DNA of 64,000 nt from Vannielia litorea (lineage in GTDB: Bacteria > Pseudomonadota > Alphaproteobacteria > Rhodobacterales > Rhodobacteraceae): contig NZ_JAHVJR010000001.1 of assembly GCF_019801175.1 (NCBI RefSeq), positions 1,736,001 to 1,800,000 on the forward strand, read 5' to 3'. Below are positions 25,666 to 33,625 of the stretch, piece by piece (within the stretch, counting starts at the first letter, position 1; each line of letters opens with the position of its first letter). A program made the position numbers and the translations under genes. The notes under the pieces are model-generated. The model saw nothing but the letters and a program-made list of their open reading frames with translations. It was not told the DNA's origin and ran no database searches.

Positions 25666-26082
25666 ATGCCCGAGATCTGGCCCGTCTTCGCCCCCGATGA
25701 CCCCGCGGTCATGGGCGACGATTACATCGATCTCGCCATGTTCTACGGCACGCCCTACTCCGACATCCTGATCGACGCGGGCCTCGCCCCGATTGAGGCC
25801 TATGTCGGCATGTCGGAGGCCGAGTTTCATGACATGACGGCAGCCATGCCCGAGAGTATGCGCCGCCCCTATGTCCCCGAGCGTGACAGCCCGTGGTTTC
25901 CGCCCGAGGCGATGCTCCAGATCTGCGCCGCCATCCGTGCCGCCCTGCGCGACCAGCCCGGGCTCTTCACCGAATGGCCGCAGATGGCCGCACACACCGC
26001 CGAGCTCCTCGACGAGACCGAGCGCGTGTTCAACCGCGCCGTGGCCCGGGGCGTCGCTTTCCGCCTCTCGGTGTCACCCTAG
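25666..26082 (+). CDS. Hypothetical protein after fabI
   Basis: Protein of 138 residues without recognisable family, signal or membrane segment. It is acidic overall, with many Pro/Met and a helical C-terminal half (AAIRAALRDQPGLFTEWPQMAAHTAE). It begins 9 bases after fabI, so it is probably co-transcribed and translated with it. Codon use is typical of the genome, supporting a real gene. Convergent with ktrB, 29 bases away. Confidence 0.6.
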   Translation: MPEIWPVFAPDDPAVMGDDYIDLAMFYGTPYSDILIDAGLAPIEAYVGMSEAEFHDMTAAMPESMRRPYVPERDSPWFPPEAMLQICAAIRAALRDQPGLFTEWPQMAAHTAELLDETERVFNRAVARGVAFRLSVSP

Positions 26083-26111
26083 CGCCGATGGATGGGTTCA
26101 CCCCACCACCC

Positions 26112-27467
26112 CTACCCCAAATGTATCTGCCCCTCCGGATACCGCACCCGCGGCACGGACCGCGTGGCCAGAAAATACCCCAGCGTCAGCGGCCCCACCC
26201 GCCCGAGGAACATGACCACCTCGCAAACCACCCGGCCAAACTCCGTCAACTCGCCGGTATAGCCCCGGCTCAGCCCCACGGTGCCAAAGGCCGAGGCCAC
26301 CTCGAAGGCGATATCGAGGAAATGCCCGTCATGGCTGGCAACCATCAGAAAGGTCGCCACGAAGATCGTCAGAATGCTGATCGCGGTCAGCGCCATCACC
26401 TTCAACACCTGCTCCAGCCCGATCGAGCGGCCAAAGGCGTGGAGCTGCGTCTGCCGCCGGAAAAACGCCGCCGTCGCCAGCAGCATCACCACGAAGGTCG
26501 TCACCTTGATGCCCCCCGCCGTCGAGGCCGGGCCGCCGCCGATCAGCATGAGCGAGATGAACATCAGCGCCGTCGAGTCGTGGAGCCCGCCGATATCGGT
26601 TGTGTTGAACCCGGCGGTGCGCGGCGTCACCGCCTGAAACCAGCTCACCGCCAGCCGCGCCGTGTCCGAGCCGAGCGCGCCCAGCGTGCGCGGGTTGGTC
26701 CACTCCAGCACCGCGAAGGTGGCCATCGACCAGACGATCAGCACCGCCGTCCCGATCAGCATGATCTTGGTGTGCAGCGTGTAGTAGCGCCACCCGGGCC
26801 GGCGCCCGATGTCATCGAGCACCACGTAGCCGATGCCCCCGGTGATAAAGAGCGCCGGAATCACGATGTTGATCACCGGATCGGTCGCAAAGGGCACCAG
26901 CCCCGCCCCGATGGTCGAGAACCCCGCGTTGTTGAAGGCGGAAACCGAATGGAAAATCGCCATCCACAGCCCGGGCCAGAAACCCTGCTCGGGGATGAAG
27001 GTCAGGCACAAGAACAGCGCCCCCGCCACCTCGCAGCCCAGCACCACCTTGAAGATCGTCGCCACCAGCAGCCCCAGCCGCGCCAGCGACGACTGGCCAA
27101 GGTCTTCGCGCAGATAGGTCGTCTGCGTCAGCCCCACCGGCAGCCCCAGCGCCGAGAAGAGCAGCACCGCAAACACCATCAGCCCCAGCCCGCCGACCTG
27201 GATCAGCACCGCCAGCAGCAGCTCGCCCCAGAAGGTCAGCACCGCGCCCACGTCAAACACAGCCAGCCCCGTCACCGTCACGGCCGAGGTGGCAGTGAAG
27301 AGCGCGTCGCTCCACCCCACCGGCACATGGCTAGTGAACGGCAGGCGGAACAGAACTGCCCCCAGCACGATGAAGGCCGCATAGCCCCCCGCGAGGATCA
27401 GCGGCGCGGGGAGGTCTGCGAGCCAGCGGGCAAGGCTCTTGGCGTGGCGGCGGACCCGTCGGCTCAA
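26112..27467 (-). CDS. ktrB: Potassium uptake membrane subunit (KtrB/TrkH family)
   Basis: Integral membrane K+ translocating subunit of 451 residues. Four M-P-M repeats with selectivity-filter-like segments are visible: TSAVTVTGL, SAFNNAGFS, VTPRTAGFNT and SAFGTVGLS. It starts with TTG at 27467, overlapping the ktrA stop (TTGA), so it is coupled to ktrA, its cytosolic regulatory partner. Trk/Ktr distinction rests on size and single-RCK partner: KtrAB-type is more likely. Confidence 0.92.
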   Translation of the reverse strand: MSRRVRRHAKSLARWLADLPAPLILAGGYAAFIVLGAVLFRLPFTSHVPVGWSDALFTATSAVTVTGLAVFDVGAVLTFWGELLLAVLIQVGGLGLMVFAVLLFSALGLPVGLTQTTYLREDLGQSSLARLGLLVATIFKVVLGCEVAGALFLCLTFIPEQGFWPGLWMAIFHSVSAFNNAGFSTIGAGLVPFATDPVINIVIPALFITGGIGYVVLDDIGRRPGWRYYTLHTKIMLIGTAVLIVWSMATFAVLEWTNPRTLGALGSDTARLAVSWFQAVTPRTAGFNTTDIGGLHDSTALMFISLMLIGGGPASTAGGIKVTTFVVMLLATAAFFRRQTQLHAFGRSIGLEQVLKVMALTAISILTIFVATFLMVASHDGHFLDIAFEVASAFGTVGLSRGYTGELTEFGRVVCEVVMFLGRVGPLTLGYFLATRSVPRVRYPEGQIHLG

Positions 27468-28126
27468 AGCGCGTCGCCAAAGGCGCGCAGATCGGCGCGC
27501 TTGCCCAACACGATCAGCCGGTCATCGGCCTGCACGGTGAGCGCATTGTCGTTGCACGAATGAAAGGCTGTGCCCCGCATCAGCCCCAGAAACCGCAGAT
27601 CCTCACCCGCGATCCGGCGCAGCGCGTTCAGCTGGGTGCCATCCAGCCGCTCGGGCAGGTGAATGTTCACCACCGAGTAGCCGTTGCGGAGGCTGGCGTA
27701 ATCCTCGACCACCGGGTTGTTCAGCATCTGGCTCACCCGCTGGCCCATGTCCTGCTCCGGCAGGATCACCCGGTCGGCGCCCAGCTTGCTCAGAATCCGG
27801 TGATGGGTCCGGTTCGCCGCCTTCACCCAGATGGTCCCGACGCCCAGCATCTTCAGGTTCATCGTCGTCAGGATGCTCGCCTCGATGTTCTCGCCAATCG
27901 AGACCAGCGCCACATCGTAGCGGTCGATTCCCGCCTCCCGCAGCCCCTGCTCGTCGGTCGTGTCGAGGATCACCGTCGAGGTCAGCTCATCGGCCAGCCG
28001 CGCCACCCGCAGCTCGTCGATATCCACCCCGATCACCTGATTGCCAAAGCGCGCCAGCTCCGTCGCGACCGTGCCCCCGAAGGCGCCCAGCCCGATCACC
28101 GCAAAGCTGCGGTTTTCCTTCGCCAT
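27464..28126 (-). CDS. ktrA: Potassium uptake regulatory subunit (KtrA, RCK domain)
   Basis: Cytosolic regulator of 220 residues that binds nucleotide and gates KtrB. N-terminal Rossmann-like RCK_N domain: FAVIGLGAFGGTVATELA, then VIGVDIDE and LDTTDEQGL. The C-terminal RCK_C (TrkA_C) domain follows, ending RLIVLGKRADLRAFG. The ATG at 28126 has GGAGGGG about 9 bases upstream. First gene of the ktrA-ktrB operon; divergent from gpt. Confidence 0.92.
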   Translation of the reverse strand: MAKENRSFAVIGLGAFGGTVATELARFGNQVIGVDIDELRVARLADELTSTVILDTTDEQGLREAGIDRYDVALVSIGENIEASILTTMNLKMLGVGTIWVKAANRTHHRILSKLGADRVILPEQDMGQRVSQMLNNPVVEDYASLRNGYSVVNIHLPERLDGTQLNALRRIAGEDLRFLGLMRGTAFHSCNDNALTVQADDRLIVLGKRADLRAFGDAL

Positions 28127-28263
28127 ATCGCATCCCCTCCGGGCCACCGGCCCTGACGTTCCGGCCTTTTACGCCGCAAAACCCGCGCATAACAGCCCGG
28201 TTCCTCTCGACGGCAGGGCGCTCACGGGGATATGAGAGGCAAAACGCTGCACGAGGACGAACC

Positions 28264-28782
28264 ATGTCAGACCGCCTGCCCCACGAAAAAGGCTTTCACG
28301 TGTCCTGGGACCAGATCCACCGCGACAGCCGCGCGCTGGCGTGGCGGCTCGATGGCAAAGGCCCCGATGACGGCGCGTGGAAGGCCGTGGTCGCCATCAC
28401 CCGCGGCGGCATGGCCCCGGCAATGATCGTCGCCCGCGAGCTCGATATCCGCACCGTCGATACGATCTCGGTCAAAAGCTACCACTCCGGCGGCGGCAAG
28501 GCCGACCAGCGCAGTGAGGCTCAGGTGCTCAAGAGCCCCGACGCCGAGATGATGGGCGACGGCACCGGCATCCTCGTCGTCGATGACCTCGTCGACACCG
28601 GCAAAACCCTCGAACTGGTGCGCGAGCTCTACCCCAACGCCCATTTCGCCACCGTCTACGCCAAGCCGCAGGGCGAGCCGATGGTGAACACCTTCATCAC
28701 CGGCGTCAGCCAGGATACCTGGATCTTCTTCCCCTGGGACATGGCGCTGCAATACGTCGAGCCCTACCGGGGCAAGGACTGA
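28264..28782 (+). CDS. gpt: Xanthine phosphoribosyltransferase
   Basis: Salvages xanthine (and guanine) to the nucleotide with PRPP. The 172 residues contain the type I PRTase PRPP loop VVDDLVDTGKT, the VAITRGGMAPAM segment and TWIFFPWD near the end, matching the Gpt subgroup. A GAGGACGA sequence precedes the ATG. The following aminotransferase starts one base after its stop codon, so they share a transcript. Confidence 0.93.
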   Translation: MSDRLPHEKGFHVSWDQIHRDSRALAWRLDGKGPDDGAWKAVVAITRGGMAPAMIVARELDIRTVDTISVKSYHSGGGKADQRSEAQVLKSPDAEMMGDGTGILVVDDLVDTGKTLELVRELYPNAHFATVYAKPQGEPMVNTFITGVSQDTWIFFPWDMALQYVEPYRGKD

Positions 28783-28783
28783 G

Positions 28784-29977
28784 GTGGCGCCGCTTCCGCC
28801 GCAGCCCCCCACCGCCCGCACCTTCGCCTCCCCCGTGGTGGAGGCCAAGAGCTGGCTTTCCGGCCTCAGCTTCCCGCCCGAGCGCCCGCTGATCGACGCA
28901 GGCCAGGCCGCGCCCGCCGACCCGCCGCCCGAGGCGCTGCGCCGCGTCATCGCCGAGGCCGCGCTGAACGATGACAGCGCTCACCACTACGGCGCCGTGC
29001 TGGGGCTGGGGCCGCTGCGCGAGGAACTGGCCGCCAATATCTCCACCACCTACGGCGGCAGCGTGAGCGCGGCGCAGGTCGCCATCACCTCCGGCGCCAA
29101 CCACGCTTTCTGCGCCGTGCTCGCCTCTCTGGCCGGGCCGGGGGATGAGGTGATCCTGCCAACGCCATGGTATTTCAACCATAAAATGTGGCTCGACATG
29201 GCCCACATCGGCACAGTGCCGCTGCCTTGTGACGCCGCCACGCTCCTGCCCGACCCCGATGAGGCCGCCTCTCTCATCACCGATCGCACCCGCGCCATCG
29301 TGCTGGTCACGCCCAACAACCCCACCGGGGCCGAGTATCCGCCCGCGCTGCTCGCCGCCTTCCGCGACCTCGCCCGCGCCCGCGGCCTCGCCCTCATCGT
29401 CGATGAAACCTACCGCGATTTCACCGCCACTACCGGCGCGCCGCACGGGCTCTTCACCGATCCGGACTGGGATGACACGCTCATCCACATCTACTCCTTC
29501 TCCAAGAGCTTCCGCCTGATGGGCCACCGCGTCGGTGCCGTGGCCACCTCGCCCGCCCGTCTGGCAGAGATCGAGAAGTTCATCGACACCGTCACCATCT
29601 GCCCCACCCCGCTGGGCCAGAAGGCCGCGCTCTGGGGCCTGCAGAACCTCGGCCAATGGGTCGCCTCCCAGCGCGACGAGGTGCTCGCCCGTCAGGCTGC
29701 CATGCGTGATGCCGCCCCCGCTCTGGCCGATGCCGGCTGGCGGCTGGCGGGCCTCGGCGGCTTCTTCGCGTGGATCGAGCACCCGATGGAGGCCGATGCC
29801 ACCACAGTCGCCAAGGCGCTGGTGCGCGAGGCCGGGGTGCTGGCCCTGCCCGGCACCTTCTTCTCGCCCACGGGCGATGCCGTGGGTGCTCGCGCCCTCC
29901 GGGTCGCCTTCGCCAATCTCGACGCCCCCGCCATCGGCCAGCTCGCCAATAGGCTAACCAGCTTCAATCTCGCATAA
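28784..29977 (+). CDS. PLP-dependent aminotransferase, class I/II
   Basis: Fold-type I aminotransferase of 397 residues. TPNNPTGAEYP (Asn of the PLP pocket), VDETYRDF (Asp) and SFSKSFRLMGHRVG with the PLP lysine are present, as is a C-terminal Arg region (ALRVAFAN). Starts with GTG at 28784, one base after gpt. The amino-acid substrate cannot be told from sequence alone. Confidence 0.88.
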   Translation: MAPLPPQPPTARTFASPVVEAKSWLSGLSFPPERPLIDAGQAAPADPPPEALRRVIAEAALNDDSAHHYGAVLGLGPLREELAANISTTYGGSVSAAQVAITSGANHAFCAVLASLAGPGDEVILPTPWYFNHKMWLDMAHIGTVPLPCDAATLLPDPDEAASLITDRTRAIVLVTPNNPTGAEYPPALLAAFRDLARARGLALIVDETYRDFTATTGAPHGLFTDPDWDDTLIHIYSFSKSFRLMGHRVGAVATSPARLAEIEKFIDTVTICPTPLGQKAALWGLQNLGQWVASQRDEVLARQAAMRDAAPALADAGWRLAGLGGFFAWIEHPMEADATTVAKALVREAGVLALPGTFFSPTGDAVGARALRVAFANLDAPAIGQLANRLTSFNLA

Positions 29978-30067
29978 TTCAAGGCCCCCTGACCGCCCCA
30001 ACCCTTGCCCCCCGCCCGAGGCCCGGATAACAAACGCCAACTGCATACAAAGCAAACGGGCGGAGCA

Positions 30068-31927
30068 ATGGCACAGAGCGCGGGCAAGAAGCTGGGCAAC
30101 ATCGTGATCTGGGTCCTCATGGGCCTCCTGATCCTCGGTCTCACCGGCTTCGGCATCACCAGTTTCGGCAGCTCCATCAGCGCCGTCGGCACCGTCGGCG
30201 ACGAGCCGGTGCCGGTGAACGAGTATTACCGCGAACTGGTCTCCGAAATCGCCGCCGAAGAGCGCGACACCGGCCGCCAGCTGTCGATCTCCGACGCTGA
30301 GCAGGCGGGCATCCTCGCCCGCGTTCGCACCCGGCTCACCAACCGCGCCGCGCTCGACAATGCCGCCACCAACATGGGCCTCTCCGTGGGCGACGAGCGG
30401 GTGCGCGAGCAGGTCGTCTCCGCGCAGGCGTTCCAAGGGATCGACGGCAATTTCGACCGCGCCGCCTACCAGGGCGTCCTGCGCAACCGCGGCATGTCGG
30501 TCGCCGAGTTCGAGACCGGCGTGCGCAAGGACACCGCCCGCACCATCCTGCAAGGCGCCGTCGTGGGCGGCGTGCCCGCCCCCAAGGTCCAGATCGACAC
30601 GCTGATGACCTACTTCGGCGAGCGCCGCAGCTTCCGCTGGGCGACCTTCGGCACCGATCAGCTGGCCGAGCCGCTGCCCGAGCCTTCCGAAGAGGAGCTG
30701 ACCGCCTATTATCAGGCCAACACGCCCGATTTCACCCTGCCCCAGATGAAGCGCATCACCTACGCATGGGTGCTGCCCGAGATGCTGGTGGAAACCGTCG
30801 AAATCGACGAAGACGCCATCGCCCGCCTCTACGAGAGCCGCGCCGCCGAGTTCCAGCAGCCGGAGCGCCGCCTTGTCGAACGGCTGATCTTTCCCACCGA
30901 GGAGGCCGCCGCCGAGGCCAAGGCACAGCTTGATGACGGCTCCGCAACCTTCCAGTCCATCGTCGAGGCCCGCGGCCTGACGCTGGAAGATGTCGACCTT
31001 GGCGAGCTGACCCAATCCGACCTGCCCGGCGCCGCTGGCGAGGCCGTGTTCGCCCTCACCGAGCCGGGCGTCGCGGGCCCCTTCGAAACCGATCTCGGCC
31101 CGGCCCTCTTCCGGATGAACGGCATCCTCTCGGCAGTGAACATCCCGCTGGAGGAGGCCCGCGCGGACCTCGTCGAGGAACTGGCACAGGAGCGCGCCCG
31201 CCGGGTGATCTCCGACATGGAGATCGATGTCGAAGACCGGCTCGCCGAGGGCGCCACGCTCGAAGAACTGGCCGAAGAGACCGAGCTGGTCGTCGACCAG
31301 ATCGACTGGTGGGAAGCCTCCGGCGAGATGATCGCAGGCTACAACGCCTTCCGCGACGCCGCCCTTACCCTCACGCAAGATGACTTCCCCACCGTGATCC
31401 GGCTCGAGGACGGCGGCATCTTCGCCATGCGCCTCGATGAAATTCTGGAGCCGCGCCTGCAAGAGCTGGACGAGGTCCGCGGCAAGGTGCTCGCCGGATG
31501 GGAAGCGCAGGAAACCGAGAAGCGCCTGCGCGTGCAGGCCGCCGATCTGCAGGCGCAGGTCGAGGCCGGTGCCGCCCTCAGCGCCTCCGCCGCCCCGGTC
31601 GACGAAGCCAACGCGCAAACCCGCGAGGCCCACATCGAGGGCACGCCCCCCGCGCTGATCACCACCGCCTTCGAACTCGAAGAGGGCGGCCTCGCCATCC
31701 TCGAGGGCTTCGGCAACGTCTACCTGCTGCAACTGACCAAGGTGGAGGCCCCCGACGCAGAGGACGAGCGCGTCGGCCTCCTCACCCAGCTGCTCACCCA
31801 GCAGGCCGCCCAGTCGCTCTCGGTCGATCTCTACTCCGCCTTCGCGGGCGCGATGGCCCAGCAGGCCGGGGTGGAGTTCGACAATGGCGCGCTGTCGCAG
31901 GTCCACGCGCAGATCGCCACGCAGTAA
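30068..31927 (+). CDS. ppiD: Peptidyl-prolyl isomerase PpiD (SurA_N type), inner-membrane anchored
   Basis: Periplasm-facing folding factor of 619 residues near the Sec translocon. It has one N-terminal membrane anchor (NIVIWVLMGLLILGLTGFGI), a SurA_N_3-like helical region to about 240 and a PpiC-like rotamase domain around 270-370 (RRLVERLIFPTEEAAAEA to VAGPFETDLGPALFRMNG). A helical C-terminal region ends the protein. The ATG at 30068 follows GGCGGAG; the longer frame is discarded. trpE begins 26 bases after its stop, so ppiD and trpE are probably one operon. Confidence 0.9.
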   Translation: MAQSAGKKLGNIVIWVLMGLLILGLTGFGITSFGSSISAVGTVGDEPVPVNEYYRELVSEIAAEERDTGRQLSISDAEQAGILARVRTRLTNRAALDNAATNMGLSVGDERVREQVVSAQAFQGIDGNFDRAAYQGVLRNRGMSVAEFETGVRKDTARTILQGAVVGGVPAPKVQIDTLMTYFGERRSFRWATFGTDQLAEPLPEPSEEELTAYYQANTPDFTLPQMKRITYAWVLPEMLVETVEIDEDAIARLYESRAAEFQQPERRLVERLIFPTEEAAAEAKAQLDDGSATFQSIVEARGLTLEDVDLGELTQSDLPGAAGEAVFALTEPGVAGPFETDLGPALFRMNGILSAVNIPLEEARADLVEELAQERARRVISDMEIDVEDRLAEGATLEELAEETELVVDQIDWWEASGEMIAGYNAFRDAALTLTQDDFPTVIRLEDGGIFAMRLDEILEPRLQELDEVRGKVLAGWEAQETEKRLRVQAADLQAQVEAGAALSASAAPVDEANAQTREAHIEGTPPALITTAFELEEGGLAILEGFGNVYLLQLTKVEAPDAEDERVGLLTQLLTQQAAQSLSVDLYSAFAGAMAQQAGVEFDNGALSQVHAQIATQ

Positions 31928-31953
31928 TCACAACAAGCGATACACACCGCCCC

Positions 31954-33468
31954 ATGAGCACGATCGAACCCAGCTTTGAGAGCTTCGCCAAGGGCTATGA
32001 GGCCGGCGAGAACCAGGTGGTTTACACCCGCCTCGCCGCCGACCTCGACACGCCTGTGTCGCTCATGCTCAAACTCGCCGGCGCGCGCGAAGACAGCTTC
32101 ATGCTCGAAAGCGTCACCGGCGGCGAGGTGCGCGGCCGCTACTCCATCATCGGCCTGAAGCCCGACCTGATCTGGCAGTGCCATGGGCAGGAGGCCCGCA
32201 TCAACCGGCAGGCCCGTTTCGACCCGCAGGCCTGGGAGGCCGAGGCCGCCGCCCCGCTCGACAGCCTGCGCGCCCTGCTGGCCGAATGCCGCATCACCCT
32301 GCCCGACGATCTGCCCTCCGCCGCCGCCGGCCTCTTCGGCTACCTCGGCTACGACATGATCCGCCTCGTCGAGCACCTCCCCGACGTGCCCGAAGATACC
32401 CTCGGCCTGCCCGACGCGGTGATGATGCGCCCCACCGTGGTCGCCGTGCTCGATGGCGTGAAGGGCGAGGTCACGCTTGTCTCCCCCGCCTTCACCGCCT
32501 CTGGCCTGTCGGCCCGCGCCGCCTATGCCCAGGCCGCCGAACGGGTGATGGATGCCCTGCGCGACCTCGATCGCGGCCTCTCCGGCGAAAGCCGCGCGCT
32601 CGAGGCGGCGCATGAAACCCCCGAGCCGGTCTCCAACTTCACCCGCGAGGGCTACAAGGCCGCCGTCGAGAAGGCGAAGGACTACATCCGCGCGGGCGAC
32701 ATCTTTCAGGTCGTGCCCTCCCAGCGGTGGGCGCAAACCTTCACCCTGCCCCCCTTCGCGCTCTACCGCTCACTGCGCCGCACCAACCCCTCGCCCTTCA
32801 TGTTCTTCTTCAATTTCGGCGGCTTTCAGGTCATCGGCGCCTCGCCCGAAATCCTCGTGCGCCTGCGCGAGGGCGAGGTCACCATCCGCCCCATCGCCGG
32901 TACCCGCAAACGCGGCGCCAACGAGGAAGAGGACCGCGCGCTCGAGGCCGACCTGCTCTCGGACGAAAAGGAACTGGCCGAGCACCTCATGCTGCTCGAC
33001 CTGGGCCGCAACGATGTGGGCCGCGTCGCCAAGATCGGCACCGTCCGCCCGACCGAAGAGTTCATCGTCGAGCGCTACAGCCACGTCATGCACATCGTCT
33101 CCAACGTCGTTGGCCAGCTGAACGACGGCGAAGATGCCCTCTCCGCCCTGCTCGCAGGCCTGCCCGCAGGCACCGTCTCCGGCGCACCGAAGGTCCGCGC
33201 GATGGAAATCATCGACGAGCTGGAGCCCGAAAAACGCGGCGTCTACGGCGGCGGCGTCGGCTACTTCTCCGCCGATGGCGACATGGATATGTGCATCGCC
33301 CTGCGCACCGCCGTCCTGAAGGACGAGACGCTCTACATTCAAGCCGGCGGCGGGGTCGTCTACGACAGCGACCCCGAGGCCGAGTTCATGGAAACCGTGA
33401 ACAAGAGCAAAGCCATCAAGGCCGCAGCCGACGACGCCGCCCGCTTCACCCGCAACGGCAACAGCTGA
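31954..33468 (+). CDS. trpE: Anthranilate synthase component I
   Basis: Converts chorismate to anthranilate using ammonia from TrpG, the first committed step of tryptophan synthesis. The 504 residues include the N-terminal LES element of Trp feedback (FMLESVTGGEVRGRYSIIG) and the chorismate-binding domain with GTRKRGANEEEDRAL, LMLLDLGRNDVGRV and AGAGGGVVYDSDPE-like residues near the end. No leader peptide or attenuator fits the 26-base gap from ppiD. trpG lies 2.5 kb away beyond an opposed gene. Confidence 0.96.
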   Translation: MSTIEPSFESFAKGYEAGENQVVYTRLAADLDTPVSLMLKLAGAREDSFMLESVTGGEVRGRYSIIGLKPDLIWQCHGQEARINRQARFDPQAWEAEAAAPLDSLRALLAECRITLPDDLPSAAAGLFGYLGYDMIRLVEHLPDVPEDTLGLPDAVMMRPTVVAVLDGVKGEVTLVSPAFTASGLSARAAYAQAAERVMDALRDLDRGLSGESRALEAAHETPEPVSNFTREGYKAAVEKAKDYIRAGDIFQVVPSQRWAQTFTLPPFALYRSLRRTNPSPFMFFFNFGGFQVIGASPEILVRLREGEVTIRPIAGTRKRGANEEEDRALEADLLSDEKELAEHLMLLDLGRNDVGRVAKIGTVRPTEEFIVERYSHVMHIVSNVVGQLNDGEDALSALLAGLPAGTVSGAPKVRAMEIIDELEPEKRGVYGGGVGYFSADGDMDMCIALRTAVLKDETLYIQAGGGVVYDSDPEAEFMETVNKSKAIKAAADDAARFTRNGNS

Positions 33469-33498
33469 CCCCGCACCGGCGCGCGCCGTCCCTGCTCA

Positions 33499-33515
33499 TT
33501 TTCTTGCTGGAAATA
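33499..33515 (+). repeat. Intergenic motif TTTTCTTGCTGGAAATA, copy 2
   Basis: Sixteen of 17 bases match the copy at 11271-11287; it starts 31 bases after the trpE stop. It is followed by a GC-rich inverted repeat (GCGGGG..CCCCGC), a layout seen at gene ends in Rhodobacterales. Confidence 0.5.
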
Positions 33516-33625
33516 TCTCCGGGGAGTGCGGGGGGCTGGACCCCGCTGCGAACGGGTTCAGCCCAAGCACCAGCGTAGCTTCGCCAGCCCCGTAGGGTGG
33601 GCAATCCTGTCCACCACCCGGCGCC

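Noticed and set aside
25893..27563. Long plus-strand open frame across ktrB
   Set aside because: Arg/His/Gln-rich antisense reading of a well-recognised membrane protein.
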